From Maribacter sp. HTCC2170 (lineage in GTDB: Bacteria > Bacteroidota > Bacteroidia > Flavobacteriales > Flavobacteriaceae), in the NCBI RefSeq assembly GCF_000153165.2, contig NC_014472.1:307501-371500 (forward strand): a DNA stretch of 64,000 nucleotides, written 5' to 3'. The position numbers were made by a program, and so were the translations under genes. Shown here piece after piece: positions 47,196 through 55,514 of the stretch (its first letter is position 1; each line of letters opens with the position of its first letter). Under the pieces are notes generated by a model. It was not told the DNA's origin and did not search any database. It saw only the letters and a list, made by a program, of their open reading frames with translations.

Positions 47196-47348
47196 GGTTT
47201 AAAGACTAAGTCATCGTAGTTGAAAATGAATAGAAATTATCAAAAAAAAAGATTTGTAGTCAAACCATGGGCAATTGAAATACTACCTATTTCAAATTAG
47301 TTCAAAAGAAGGAAATGAAAGAATACAGAATATTTAAAATAGCATCCA

Positions 47349-47771
47349 ATGATAGGAAATAAAATAAAGGGACTTGGAGAAATAATTCTGCGCGTGAATG
47401 ATATGGAATTAATGAGGAAATTCTATATAGAAACCATAGGACTTGAACTAATACACGAATCCCAGTGTTATACCTTTTTTAAAGTTGCCGATGGTTATGC
47501 AGGACATCATCAAACAATTGCCATATTTGCCAAAAACAATAGGACTGCATTTGATGAAATACTGAGCACTATTGACGTAAAAAAATCAACCTTGCACCAT
47601 TTTGCACTCGAAATTGATAAAGTGGATTATGATAATATCCTAACTTTCTGTAATCGACAGAAAATAGAACATGTTACAGAAGTTTTTGAATGGGTAAAAT
47701 GGAAATCCATATTTATCAAAGATCCTGAATCAAATATCATCGAATTTGTCTGTTATGACGACAATATCTAA
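47349..47771 (+). CDS. VOC/glyoxalase-fold protein
   Basis: A 140-residue vicinal-oxygen-chelate protein with two beta-alpha-beta-beta-beta modules: GEIILRVNDMELMRKFYIET and HHFALEIDKVDYDNIL, then IKDPESNIIEFVCYD. Metal ligands may be the His in HHFALEI and the Glu in NIIEFVC. It could be a dioxygenase or resistance protein. It precedes the nitroreductase by 18 bases. Confidence 0.85.
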   Translation: MIGNKIKGLGEIILRVNDMELMRKFYIETIGLELIHESQCYTFFKVADGYAGHHQTIAIFAKNNRTAFDEILSTIDVKKSTLHHFALEIDKVDYDNILTFCNRQKIEHVTEVFEWVKWKSIFIKDPESNIIEFVCYDDNI

Positions 47772-47789
47772 AAACAAAACAATTATAAT

Positions 47790-48419
47790 ATGGAATTAAT
47801 AAAAAATCTTACTTGGCGATATGCCACAAAGCAATTTGACCCTTCAAAAAAGATCTCTCAAGAAAATTTGGATAAGTTAAAACGGGCGGTGCAGTTATCC
47901 GTTTCTTCTTATGGTCTACAACTGTACAAAATTTTAATAGTTGGGAATAATGAATTAAGGGGAAAACTAAAACCCGCATCTTGGGGGCAAAATCAAATAA
48001 CGGATGCATCTCATTTATTTGTTTTTTGTAATTACACTAATGTAGAAAATAAGGAAATTGACGACTTTCTTGAATTATCTGCCAATACACAAAACATTAA
48101 TATTGATGTTTTACAAGGTTATGGCGATTTTATGAAAGAAAAAATTAATGAAATGCCCATTAGTGAGCAAAATAATTGGACTAAAAGACAAACATATATT
48201 GCGCTTACAAATTTACTCATTGCATGTGCCGAATTAAAAATTGACGCCTGCCCCATGGAAGGTTTTGAAACTGAAAAATACAATGAAATTCTTGGGTTAA
48301 CTGAAAAGGGCTTAAGTGCTGCTGTAATCGCTCCCATTGGCTATCGGTCTCAAAATGATGATGCACAGTATCGCAAAAAGGTTAGAAAACCACTTACTGA
48401 GTTATTTGAAGTGTTATGA
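47790..48419 (+). CDS. NAD(P)H-dependent nitroreductase family oxidoreductase
   Basis: A 209-residue FMN enzyme of the NfsB/YdjA type. WRYATKQFDPSKKISQ, SYGLQLYKILIV, LLIACAELKIDACPMEGFE and IGYRSQNDDAQYRKKVRKP form the family core and FMN site. It reduces nitroaromatics or quinones and would fit with the OYE enzyme. Its stop overlaps the next start (ATGA). Confidence 0.92.
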   Translation: MELIKNLTWRYATKQFDPSKKISQENLDKLKRAVQLSVSSYGLQLYKILIVGNNELRGKLKPASWGQNQITDASHLFVFCNYTNVENKEIDDFLELSANTQNINIDVLQGYGDFMKEKINEMPISEQNNWTKRQTYIALTNLLIACAELKIDACPMEGFETEKYNEILGLTEKGLSAAVIAPIGYRSQNDDAQYRKKVRKPLTELFEVL

Positions 48420-48865
48420 ACCAGTATTCTTTATCAATGCTTGCTATTCTTGGAGGAGTATTTTTAGCTGCGCAAGCTGGCTTAAACTCTAACTTAGGTT
48501 TCCTGTTAAAGAATCCACTACTCGCTTCAATAGTCGCTTTTATTAGTAGCGCGATTATAGCCTTTGCTTTTTTTGTCTTTATAGGAATAAGCGTACCCAC
48601 AATGATTGAAATAAAACAGATTCCTGTTTATCTATGGTTTACCGGAGGCATATTTAGTGTTCTGGGAATTTGTCTTTATTATTATACTATTCCTAAGCTG
48701 GGATTATCTACAATGATTTCCTTAGGTTTATTCGGGCAATTAGCTTTTTCTCTAATAGCGGGCCATTTTGGATGGCTAAATTTACCTTCAGAGCCCATAA
48801 CCATTAAACGTATATTTGGAATAATTGCCATGATATCAGGAATTCTATTAATCAATATAAAATGA
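48416..48865 (+). CDS. DMT-family transporter, YdcZ/DUF606 type
   Basis: A 149-residue inner-membrane protein with about five helices: LAILGGVFLAAQAGLNSNLG, ASIVAFISSAIIAFAFFVF, YLWFTGGIFSVLGICLYY, TMISLGLFGQLAFSLIAG and GIIAMISGILLINI. This half-sized DMT type works as dimers. It overlaps the neighbours at both ends by four bases, so the nitroreductase, transporter and GNAT genes are translationally coupled. Confidence 0.9.
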   Translation: MNQYSLSMLAILGGVFLAAQAGLNSNLGFLLKNPLLASIVAFISSAIIAFAFFVFIGISVPTMIEIKQIPVYLWFTGGIFSVLGICLYYYTIPKLGLSTMISLGLFGQLAFSLIAGHFGWLNLPSEPITIKRIFGIIAMISGILLINIK

Positions 48866-49599
48866 ACGAGGCTAATACGTTGATAAGTCTGAATATAGAC
48901 AACCTCACTTCTCTTTGGAAGACAGTAAGTATGCCTTATCATTCCTATTTTTCTGAATCGCGCTTTGATTATTGCTTTATGAAGGACTTTGATTGGCCTA
49001 ACAGACTTTGGTTTCATAAAGATTTAAGTCAAGAGATTATTTCTTCAACCAAAGAAAAAATAATTTCGATTTCCGCCACACTAACAATTCCTTATTGGGA
49101 TATTTACGGTCACAAAATTTTAAAAAGCTTAGAATCTGAGGGGTATGTAAATCAGTTTGAACAAGTAGGAATGTCTTTAAAATTGGACAAACCGCTTAAA
49201 GTTGAAGACAATCTAAATATTCAACTTGTTACTAAAAAGTCTGATGCTATTCTGTGGTCACAATTATTCAAAAGTTCATTCGGATACAAAATACATCCGG
49301 AAATACTCATTAAATCGTTGAAGAAAATTGACTACTATATAGCATATTCTCAGGAGCATGTGGTGGGTACGGCTATTGCTTACAATACAAATAAAGTAAT
49401 GGGCGTCCATTCTGTAGGTATCCCCCCAGCTATGAGAAGAAAAGGATACGCAGAGCAAATAATGAAGTTACTAATAAACTCGGCGGTTAAAAACGGAAGT
49501 CAATATATGACCCTACAAGCTTCGGATATGGGAAAGCACCTATATTTAAAGCTAGGATTTCAAGAAGATTTCGTAATTAAAAATTACAAACTTAGCTAG
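48862..49599 (+). CDS. GNAT N-acetyltransferase
   Basis: A 245-residue two-part protein. The C-terminal half carries motif A, MGVHSVGIPPAMRRKGYAEQ (RRxGxA), which binds acetyl-CoA, and the motif YLKLGFQEDF. The N-terminal 110 residues resemble the paired domain of larger acetyltransferases. Substrate is unknown. It starts inside the transporter stop (ATGA). Confidence 0.88.
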   Translation: MNEANTLISLNIDNLTSLWKTVSMPYHSYFSESRFDYCFMKDFDWPNRLWFHKDLSQEIISSTKEKIISISATLTIPYWDIYGHKILKSLESEGYVNQFEQVGMSLKLDKPLKVEDNLNIQLVTKKSDAILWSQLFKSSFGYKIHPEILIKSLKKIDYYIAYSQEHVVGTAIAYNTNKVMGVHSVGIPPAMRRKGYAEQIMKLLINSAVKNGSQYMTLQASDMGKHLYLKLGFQEDFVIKNYKLS

Positions 49600-49642
49600 C
49601 ATTAATTTGAAGAAAATTAATAAAGAAATAATTCCTGCATAA

Positions 49643-50176
49643 ATGAATACGGATTTTAGAAATTATAAAATAATCGAATTTGACACAAAACAGTGCGGCC
49701 CCCTTTATGACTTAATCGATTCTAATCGGGAGCGCCTTGAAACATATTTTGCTGGTACGGTCAAAAACACAAAAACATTAGAAGACACGATTAGTTACTG
49801 TAAGCAAATCGATATGCGGGTAAAGAATAAGAGCTATTATATATATACCATCACTAATAAAGAGAACAACTCGCTCATTGGATTAATAGATGTTAAGAAT
49901 ATTGATTGGAATGTTCCAAAGGCAGAAATTGGTTATTTTATAGATTTTAACCATCAGGGAAAGGGAATTATTACTAATGCTGTTGCAATTTTAATTGAAT
50001 ACTTATTAAAAGAATACAATTTTAAAAAATTGCTTTGTCGTATAAATAGTGAAAATATTGGAAGCATCAAGGTTGCTTTAAATAATGGATTTAAACTTGA
50101 AGGTACTATTAGAAATGATTATAGAACAACCAGCAACGAAATAGTAGATTTAAATTATTATGGTAGGATATTTTGA
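49643..50176 (+). CDS. RimJ/RimL-type GNAT acetyltransferase
   Basis: A 177-residue acetyltransferase with the acetyl-CoA motif AEIGYFIDFNHQGKGIITNA (QGKG), then KLLCRINSENIGSIKVALNN and GFKLEGTIRNDYR. These fit ribosomal-protein or aminoglycoside-related GNATs. It lies 43 bases after the previous GNAT gene. Confidence 0.9.
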   Translation: MNTDFRNYKIIEFDTKQCGPLYDLIDSNRERLETYFAGTVKNTKTLEDTISYCKQIDMRVKNKSYYIYTITNKENNSLIGLIDVKNIDWNVPKAEIGYFIDFNHQGKGIITNAVAILIEYLLKEYNFKKLLCRINSENIGSIKVALNNGFKLEGTIRNDYRTTSNEIVDLNYYGRIF

Positions 50177-50208
50177 AACAACTCTCTTTATAAGTTAATA
50201 AAAAGAAA

Positions 50209-50437
50209 ATGAGATCTTTTCAATGTTCTGAGCGAACGGGATCTATGACAGTTGAATTAATGAGTGATCAAAAAATAAATATCCAAAGTACAGCAAGAAT
50301 TGTTTTTGAAGGAAAATTAAGAGTATGAAATAATTGATGATAATGTAACAAATAATGATTCCATATTTCATTTTGACTTTAACAAGAGCTTTGAACTAAT
50401 GACTTTTAGAAGCACTCTATGGGTCAAAACTGTTTGA
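50209..50437 (+). pseudogene. frameshifted small-gene remnant
   Basis: A 39-codon frame (MRSFQCSERTGSMTVELMSD...) stops at TGA near 50328, while another frame continues smoothly as EYEIIDDNVTNNDSIFHFDF and ends at 50437. Joined by one frame change they make a single reading frame of about 75 residues. I do not recognise the family. Confidence 0.45.
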
Positions 50438-50537
50438 AAATCGGAAAAATTTGGATGAACAAATATAACTTCAAATAGATTATTTTCTAATGAAGTTCAC
50501 AAACGTCCCCATATTTTAGTAATTTAAGATCAGAGTT

Positions 50538-51392
50538 ATGACAAGGGACATTATAGACATAAATGATTTTACCATTTTAGTGGAAGAAGCCACTGCAAAT
50601 GAAGATACAAGAGATTCCTGTTTTTTTGATGAGCCCGTAATTGCTGTCGCTTTTTATGGAGAAGGAAATGTAGATTTAAGTGTGAAATTTGGTGATAAAC
50701 AGAAAGAATTCAACTATACCAAAGGTTTAGCTCTTTCATTTTATGCCGATAAAGATGTTGAATTTGTACATACAGTATCGGCCTTAAAACCATTACAGTG
50801 TATCGTGATTGCCACCTCCACAAAAGCATTGGATAATTTACCTAATCATGAGGGCGAATTATTCAGTGAAATGTTGAATCAGTTAGTTAATCCCAAGGAT
50901 CATTATGTAGAAGGCCCTTCCTTTTTCATGACTCCTGAAATGCAGACTATTATCGATTCTATTTTCAGTAATCAATATGAAGGCAAAACCAAAATGATGT
51001 TTTTTAGAAGTCAGATTACGGCCTTAATATCACATTTTTTTGGTCAATTAGCCATAGTTGGTACAGAAAAAATCAAAACCACGGAACGGGAGAAATTGGT
51101 GCAGGCAAAAACCATTTTATCACAAAACATGGAGAATCCGCCTTCTCTAAATGAACTTGCCAAACAAATAGGAATCAACACTTTTAAATTGAAAAAAAAC
51201 TTTAAAGAAGTTTTTGGAGTGCCGGTTTTCAAATACCTTCAAAACGAACGCTTAACCTTGGCACATAAATTAATCCGTAATCGAGAAGCTACTGTACAAG
51301 AGGCTGCTTGGCAAGTGGGTTATGATAGTTTGAGTTCATTTTCAAATGCTTTTGACAAAAAATTTGGCTATAGACCCAGTCAAATAAAGTAA
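50538..51392 (+). CDS. AraC-family transcriptional regulator
   Basis: A 284-residue regulator. The N-terminal two thirds form a sensor domain (no clear cupin motif); the C-terminal 100 residues hold the double HTH, with SLNELAKQIGINTFKLKKNF and then TVQEAAWQVGYDSLSSFSNA, FDKKFGYRPSQIK. A 64-base promoter element begins one base after its stop codon and has a near copy at 30188. It is likely an activator of the genes that follow. Confidence 0.92.
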   Translation: MTRDIIDINDFTILVEEATANEDTRDSCFFDEPVIAVAFYGEGNVDLSVKFGDKQKEFNYTKGLALSFYADKDVEFVHTVSALKPLQCIVIATSTKALDNLPNHEGELFSEMLNQLVNPKDHYVEGPSFFMTPEMQTIIDSIFSNQYEGKTKMMFFRSQITALISHFFGQLAIVGTEKIKTTEREKLVQAKTILSQNMENPPSLNELAKQIGINTFKLKKNFKEVFGVPVFKYLQNERLTLAHKLIRNREATVQEAAWQVGYDSLSSFSNAFDKKFGYRPSQIK

Positions 51393-51393
51393 C

Positions 51394-51457
51394 TCCTTTT
51401 CGAACAGATCTTTATCCTTTTAAGACAAACCTCTCTTTTGTCTTCATCATAGTTTTG
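51394..51457 (+). promoter_or_regulatory. AraC-type promoter element, copy B
   Basis: Starts right after the araC-type stop codon. TTCGAACAGATCTTT and TTTTAAGACA may be half-sites; the element ends in TAGTTTTG, a TAnnTTTG box 25 bases before the DUF5367 start. No TTG -33 element is seen. Its first 34 bases match copy A at 30188 with a single difference. Confidence 0.65.
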
Positions 51458-51482
51458 TCTTGTAATCAAAAATTATATAGAC

Positions 51483-51884
51483 ATGAAAACCAAACGTGCA
51501 ATTTTATTAGGTATAGCCATTTGGGTTATAGGCATACTTTTTTATTCATTATCCTTTTACACGCCCATATTAGAGAACGCGGAGACTCAAGCAAACCTTG
51601 TGCTATTTATTATAGTTATGCCATTAGTCTGGCTGGGGTGTTCTTACTATTACAAGAAAGATAACAAAACCCACGGCTACAAAGTTGGTCAGACTATGTT
51701 GTTAACTGCCGTTGCATTGGATGCACTAATAACAGTTCCGTTTTTTGTGATTCCGAATGGAGGAAACCATTACACCTTTTTCACTTCTCTAGGGTTTTGG
51801 ATTATAGCTTTTGAATTTTTAGCGGTAGCCGTATTATACTGGTATACTCGAGTTTATCCTCACAAAACTCCATCAAAAAAATAA
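51483..51884 (+). CDS. DUF5367 family membrane protein
   Basis: A 133-residue protein with four hydrophobic helices: AILLGIAIWVIGILFYSLSF, NLVLFIIVMPLVWLGCSYYY, TMLLTAVALDALITVPFFVI and TSLGFWIIAFEFLAVAVLYW. The arrangement matches DUF5367; function is unknown. It is the first gene after promoter copy B. Confidence 0.8.
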   Translation: MKTKRAILLGIAIWVIGILFYSLSFYTPILENAETQANLVLFIIVMPLVWLGCSYYYKKDNKTHGYKVGQTMLLTAVALDALITVPFFVIPNGGNHYTFFTSLGFWIIAFEFLAVAVLYWYTRVYPHKTPSKK

Positions 51885-51888
51885 AATC

Positions 51889-52389
51889 ATGGATTTCACT
51901 TTAGAAAACATAGCGCTTGTTACACTAGTATTATTGACAGGATTATCAGCTGGATTATGCTTTACATGGACTAATTCAGTAACACCTGGAATCGGAAGAT
52001 TAAATGATTTTGGCTATTTACAATCTTTCCAACATATGAACAGGGCTATTTTAAACCCTGTATTCTTTGCCGTGTTTTTTGGTCCTTTTTTCTTGAATCT
52101 TATTAGTATATACTTATTCAAAAGCAACTCAAACCATTTCCTATGGTTATTAATAATAGCAGGAGTATTGTACTTTTTTGGAGTCCTAGTTGTAACCGTT
52201 TTTGGCAATGTACCGCTCAATGAGATGTTAAACAAAATAGATTTGGGTATTGCCAGTATTGATGAACTAAGGCAACTACGCGAAAAATTTGAAGTAAAAT
52301 GGAACCGCTTGCATTCAATCAGGACATTAACTTCGATTATCTCATTTCTATTACTGATAATCAGCATATCACTAAACATTAAACAATAA
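51889..52389 (+). CDS. DUF1772 (anthrone oxygenase-like) membrane protein
   Basis: A 166-residue protein with four hydrophobic helices and the DUF1772 motifs LSAGLCFTWTNSVTPGIGRL, FQHMNRAILNPVFFAVFFGP and TVFGNVPLNEMLNK. The family includes anthrone oxygenases of polyketide pathways, though most members are uncharacterised. It follows DUF5367 by four bases. Confidence 0.87.
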   Translation: MDFTLENIALVTLVLLTGLSAGLCFTWTNSVTPGIGRLNDFGYLQSFQHMNRAILNPVFFAVFFGPFFLNLISIYLFKSNSNHFLWLLIIAGVLYFFGVLVVTVFGNVPLNEMLNKIDLGIASIDELRQLREKFEVKWNRLHSIRTLTSIISFLLLIISISLNIKQ

Positions 52390-52408
52390 TATTAATATCA
52401 TATAAAAA

Positions 52409-53236
52409 ATGAAAAATACAAGTAACATTTTAGTAATTGGCGGAACCGGTAAAACCGGCCGCAAAGTAGCAAGTAAACTAATTCAATCTGGACATAACGT
52501 TAGAATTGGTTCGCGATCAGCTACCCCTGCTTTTGATTGGGACAATCCCGAAAGCTGGTCAAATGCATTGGAAGGAATGGATAAAGTATATATAACGTTT
52601 CAGCCAGACTTAGCAGTTCCAGGAGCGTTGGAAGCGATAGAAGAACTGACAAAGCAGGCTAAAAGATGTGGTGTTAAAAAATTGGTGTTACTTTCAGGAA
52701 AAGGAGAGCGAGAGGCCGAGTTGTGTGAACAAGTCGTGATTCACTCTGGATTAGATTATACAATTATCAGAGCTAGTTGGTTTAATCAAAACTTTAGTGA
52801 AAGTTTTTTCTTGGAACCCATTTTAGAAGGATTTGTGGCCTTACCACAAGCGGAAGCCAAAGTACCTTATGTAGACACCGACGATATTTCCGATGTGGCG
52901 ATTGAAGCCTTATTGAATGATAAACACAATGGTGAAATTTATCAACTCACAGGCCCAAGACTACTTACATTCAAGGAAGTTATTCAAGAGATTTCTAAGG
53001 CCACAGGAAGAGAAATCGCCTTTACACCTATTGCTTTGCCAGCTTACACAAGCATAATGAAGCAACAAGGCGTACCAGAAGATTTTGTTTGGCTAATAGA
53101 GTATTTGTTCTCCGAAGTTCTAGTAAATCCAAGTAATTCTGAAATCACCCATGACATTGAAAAGGTATTGGGAAAAAAACCAAAAGACTTTTCAGAATAC
53201 ATAGAAGAAACTGTAGCAACAGGAATCTGGAATTAA
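52409..53236 (+). CDS. NmrA-like NAD(P)-binding reductase
   Basis: A 275-residue atypical SDR beginning NILVIGGTGKTGRKVASKLI, followed by VRIGSRSATPAFDWDN, KLVLLSGKGE and YTIIRASWFNQNF. The NAD(P) site is intact. It may reduce a quinone or sense redox state. It is 19 bases after DUF1772 and is a paralogue of the minus-strand gene at 42551. Confidence 0.88.
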   Translation: MKNTSNILVIGGTGKTGRKVASKLIQSGHNVRIGSRSATPAFDWDNPESWSNALEGMDKVYITFQPDLAVPGALEAIEELTKQAKRCGVKKLVLLSGKGEREAELCEQVVIHSGLDYTIIRASWFNQNFSESFFLEPILEGFVALPQAEAKVPYVDTDDISDVAIEALLNDKHNGEIYQLTGPRLLTFKEVIQEISKATGREIAFTPIALPAYTSIMKQQGVPEDFVWLIEYLFSEVLVNPSNSEITHDIEKVLGKKPKDFSEYIEETVATGIWN

Positions 53237-53260
53237 AAACAATTAATTAAAAATAAAAAA

Positions 53261-53830
53261 ATGTCAAAGTTGAATATAGAATCAAAAAAAGTTGAAAACG
53301 CCAAACCAATAGCAAGCGAAATCCTAAAGAACACAAATAAAACAATGGGGTTTATTCCTAATATGTACTCCGGAATGGCGAACAATCCTGCTCTCTTAGA
53401 CGCCTATGTACATTCGTACAAAACATTTCGTCAAAATTCAGGGTTTAATTCTATCGAGCAAGAAATTATTTTCCTTTCAGTCGCATATGAGAACGAATGT
53501 GACTATTGCATGGCAGCTCATAGTTTTGTTGCTGACAAGGCCTCCAAAGTTCCTGCTGAAATAACAGAAGCCATAAGATCCAATGGAATCATAAATGACA
53601 AAAAATTAAAGGCTCTAAGTTCAATTGCTCGGTTAGTCACTAAAAATAGAGGCCATATTAGTCGAGAAGAAATCAATAGTTTTTTAGATTCAGGATATAC
53701 AGAAAATCACGTATTAGGAGTAATAACCGGTGTTGGAGTCAAAACTTTTAGCAATTACTTTAATCACGTTGCGGAAACCAAACTTGACACTCCATTTAAA
53801 TCTAGAGCTTGGTCCAAAACTATAAAATAG
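53261..53830 (+). CDS. carboxymuconolactone decarboxylase / AhpD-like protein
   Basis: A 189-residue helical protein with CDYC in NECDYCMAAHSFVADKA, the redox pair of AhpD-like members. The general layout (MGFIPNMYSGMANNPALLDA, ... GYTENHVLGVITG) matches the paralogue at 28516. It ends the AraC-controlled group of four genes. Confidence 0.9.
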   Translation: MSKLNIESKKVENAKPIASEILKNTNKTMGFIPNMYSGMANNPALLDAYVHSYKTFRQNSGFNSIEQEIIFLSVAYENECDYCMAAHSFVADKASKVPAEITEAIRSNGIINDKKLKALSSIARLVTKNRGHISREEINSFLDSGYTENHVLGVITGVGVKTFSNYFNHVAETKLDTPFKSRAWSKTIK

Positions 53831-54017
53831 AAATTCCATTGGGTAATTAACAAAAGCCAGAACATTGAATTAAGAATAGTAGAAACTGGATTGCCAAAGG
53901 TTTAACAACCACTAAGCACATAAAACGAATAAATGGAAAAATTAGTTCTTTCTTAACTAAAATCAACAAAACATAGTAATATCTTGATTATCTATTAATC
54001 AAAATCGAACATTTAAC

Positions 54018-55127
54018 ATGAAACGTTTTATTCCAAGGATTTTTGCAATACTTATCATTATTCTTTTAACGCAATCTCAGGCATTTTCGCAATCGACTAA
54101 ATTAGCCCTTAACGAGGAGTTATGGCTAGCAACGGAAACTACTAAAGTTTCTTTTGAAACCTTTGATGGACGAGAAGCCGTTATGCTGGAAGGGGATCTA
54201 GGCCTAAAGAATTCCAATTACATTGAAGGTGTCATGACAATGGATGTTTATTGTACCTCAAAGCGTTCATTCGCAGGAATGTTCTTTCATAAATCTGACG
54301 GAAACAAAGATGAGATCTACCTAAGGCAGCATAAATCCAATCAAGTAGATGCTATACAATATACACCCGTTTTCAATAATGAAGGTAACTGGCAACTTTA
54401 TCACAAATTTCAAGCTAAAGCTAACTTCAAACTTAATGAGTGGAACAATCTCAAAGTCGAGTTTAATAAAACCCAAGCTAATGTTTATGTAAACGATGAA
54501 TTACTGCTTACAATAAATGATCTTCAAGGAGTATCAGAAAGTGGCGAAATAGGCCTCTGGTCTTTGTTCCCAAGCTGGATATCCAATGTTTCATTTGAAG
54601 AAACCAAGGTTGACATCGAAAATGATTTGGCAATTGAACCCAAGTTGAATTCAAATTACATTACTAAATGGCAACTTTCTGAGAGCTATTCTTTTGAATC
54701 ACTGAATGCCATTCTTGATGAGTCTAAAAATCTAGCTTTTAAAAATGTAACAGCAGATAATTCCGGACTTCTTCCAATCTCAAAATATGTGACCAAAAAA
54801 AGTGCCGGAAACTTTGAACGAAACGCTGAGGATATTGTAGTTGCTCAATTTAAAGTGTCCTCAGAGATAAAAGAGATTAAGAAAATGTATTTTGATTATA
54901 GTGATCGTTGTATTGTATTGCTAAATGGCAATGAACTGTTTAGCGGCAATAATTCTTTTAGACTCAAAGGACCACAATTCATGGGGCATTTGAACCCCGA
55001 TGCCAACGCGTTAAACCTAAATTTAATGAAAGGTGAAAATACTGTTCAAATAATTCTTATTGAAAAAGCCAATGGCTGGGGATTATCCGCAAAGTTTGAA
55101 GATTTAGAACGTATCCAATTACATTAG
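54018..55127 (+). CDS. exported LamG/3-keto-disaccharide hydrolase-like protein
   Basis: A 369-residue exported protein (signal ending SQAFSQ). Residues about 45-190 form a concanavalin-like jelly roll (FAGMFFHKSDGNKDEIYLR, LKVEFNKTQANVYVND, ISNVSFEE), akin to the DUF1080 family. Residues 270-365 form a second beta sandwich (YSDRCIVLLNGNELFSGNN, MKGENTVQIILIEKANGW), similar to sugar-binding jelly rolls. No catalytic residues can be assigned. It may bind or cleave glycans outside the cell. Confidence 0.7.
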   Translation: MKRFIPRIFAILIIILLTQSQAFSQSTKLALNEELWLATETTKVSFETFDGREAVMLEGDLGLKNSNYIEGVMTMDVYCTSKRSFAGMFFHKSDGNKDEIYLRQHKSNQVDAIQYTPVFNNEGNWQLYHKFQAKANFKLNEWNNLKVEFNKTQANVYVNDELLLTINDLQGVSESGEIGLWSLFPSWISNVSFEETKVDIENDLAIEPKLNSNYITKWQLSESYSFESLNAILDESKNLAFKNVTADNSGLLPISKYVTKKSAGNFERNAEDIVVAQFKVSSEIKEIKKMYFDYSDRCIVLLNGNELFSGNNSFRLKGPQFMGHLNPDANALNLNLMKGENTVQIILIEKANGWGLSAKFEDLERIQLH

Positions 55128-55151
55128 TTTATAAACAAAAAACAGTGATTT

Positions 55152-55496
55152 ATGCCACACTTCGTCCTAGAATGTTCAGAAAATGTTCTTGAAATAAAAT
55201 CACCCCAAGAAATTATGCAAAAAGTATATGATTCAGCAGAATCAATCGGCCTATTTGCAAAAGGGGATATTAAGGTACGTATTAACCCCTACCAATACTA
55301 CAAGGTAGGTGGCACGAACGATAAGTTCGTCCACGTTTTCGCAAACATAATGGAAGGACGTTCTACTGAACAGAAAAATAAATTATCAAATAGTATAGTT
55401 TCTGAACTAAATGAAATGTTACCAAATGTTCCGATAATATCAATTAATATTCGCGATTTCGAAAGAGCTACATATTGCAATAAATCAATGTTTTAA
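55152..55496 (+). CDS. 5-carboxymethyl-2-hydroxymuconate isomerase family protein
   Basis: A 114-residue tautomerase-superfamily protein: MPHFVLECSEN puts Pro at position 2, the N-terminal catalytic proline after Met removal. It also has YYKVGGTNDKFVHVFANIM and EGRSTEQKNKLSNSI, the HpaF/CHMI signature. In the homoprotocatechuate pathway CHMI isomerises a ring-cleavage product. The other genes of that pathway are not in this window, so the true substrate is uncertain. Confidence 0.87.
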   Translation: MPHFVLECSENVLEIKSPQEIMQKVYDSAESIGLFAKGDIKVRINPYQYYKVGGTNDKFVHVFANIMEGRSTEQKNKLSNSIVSELNEMLPNVPIISINIRDFERATYCNKSMF

Positions 55497-55514
55497 ATAT
55501 TAATAACAATAAAA

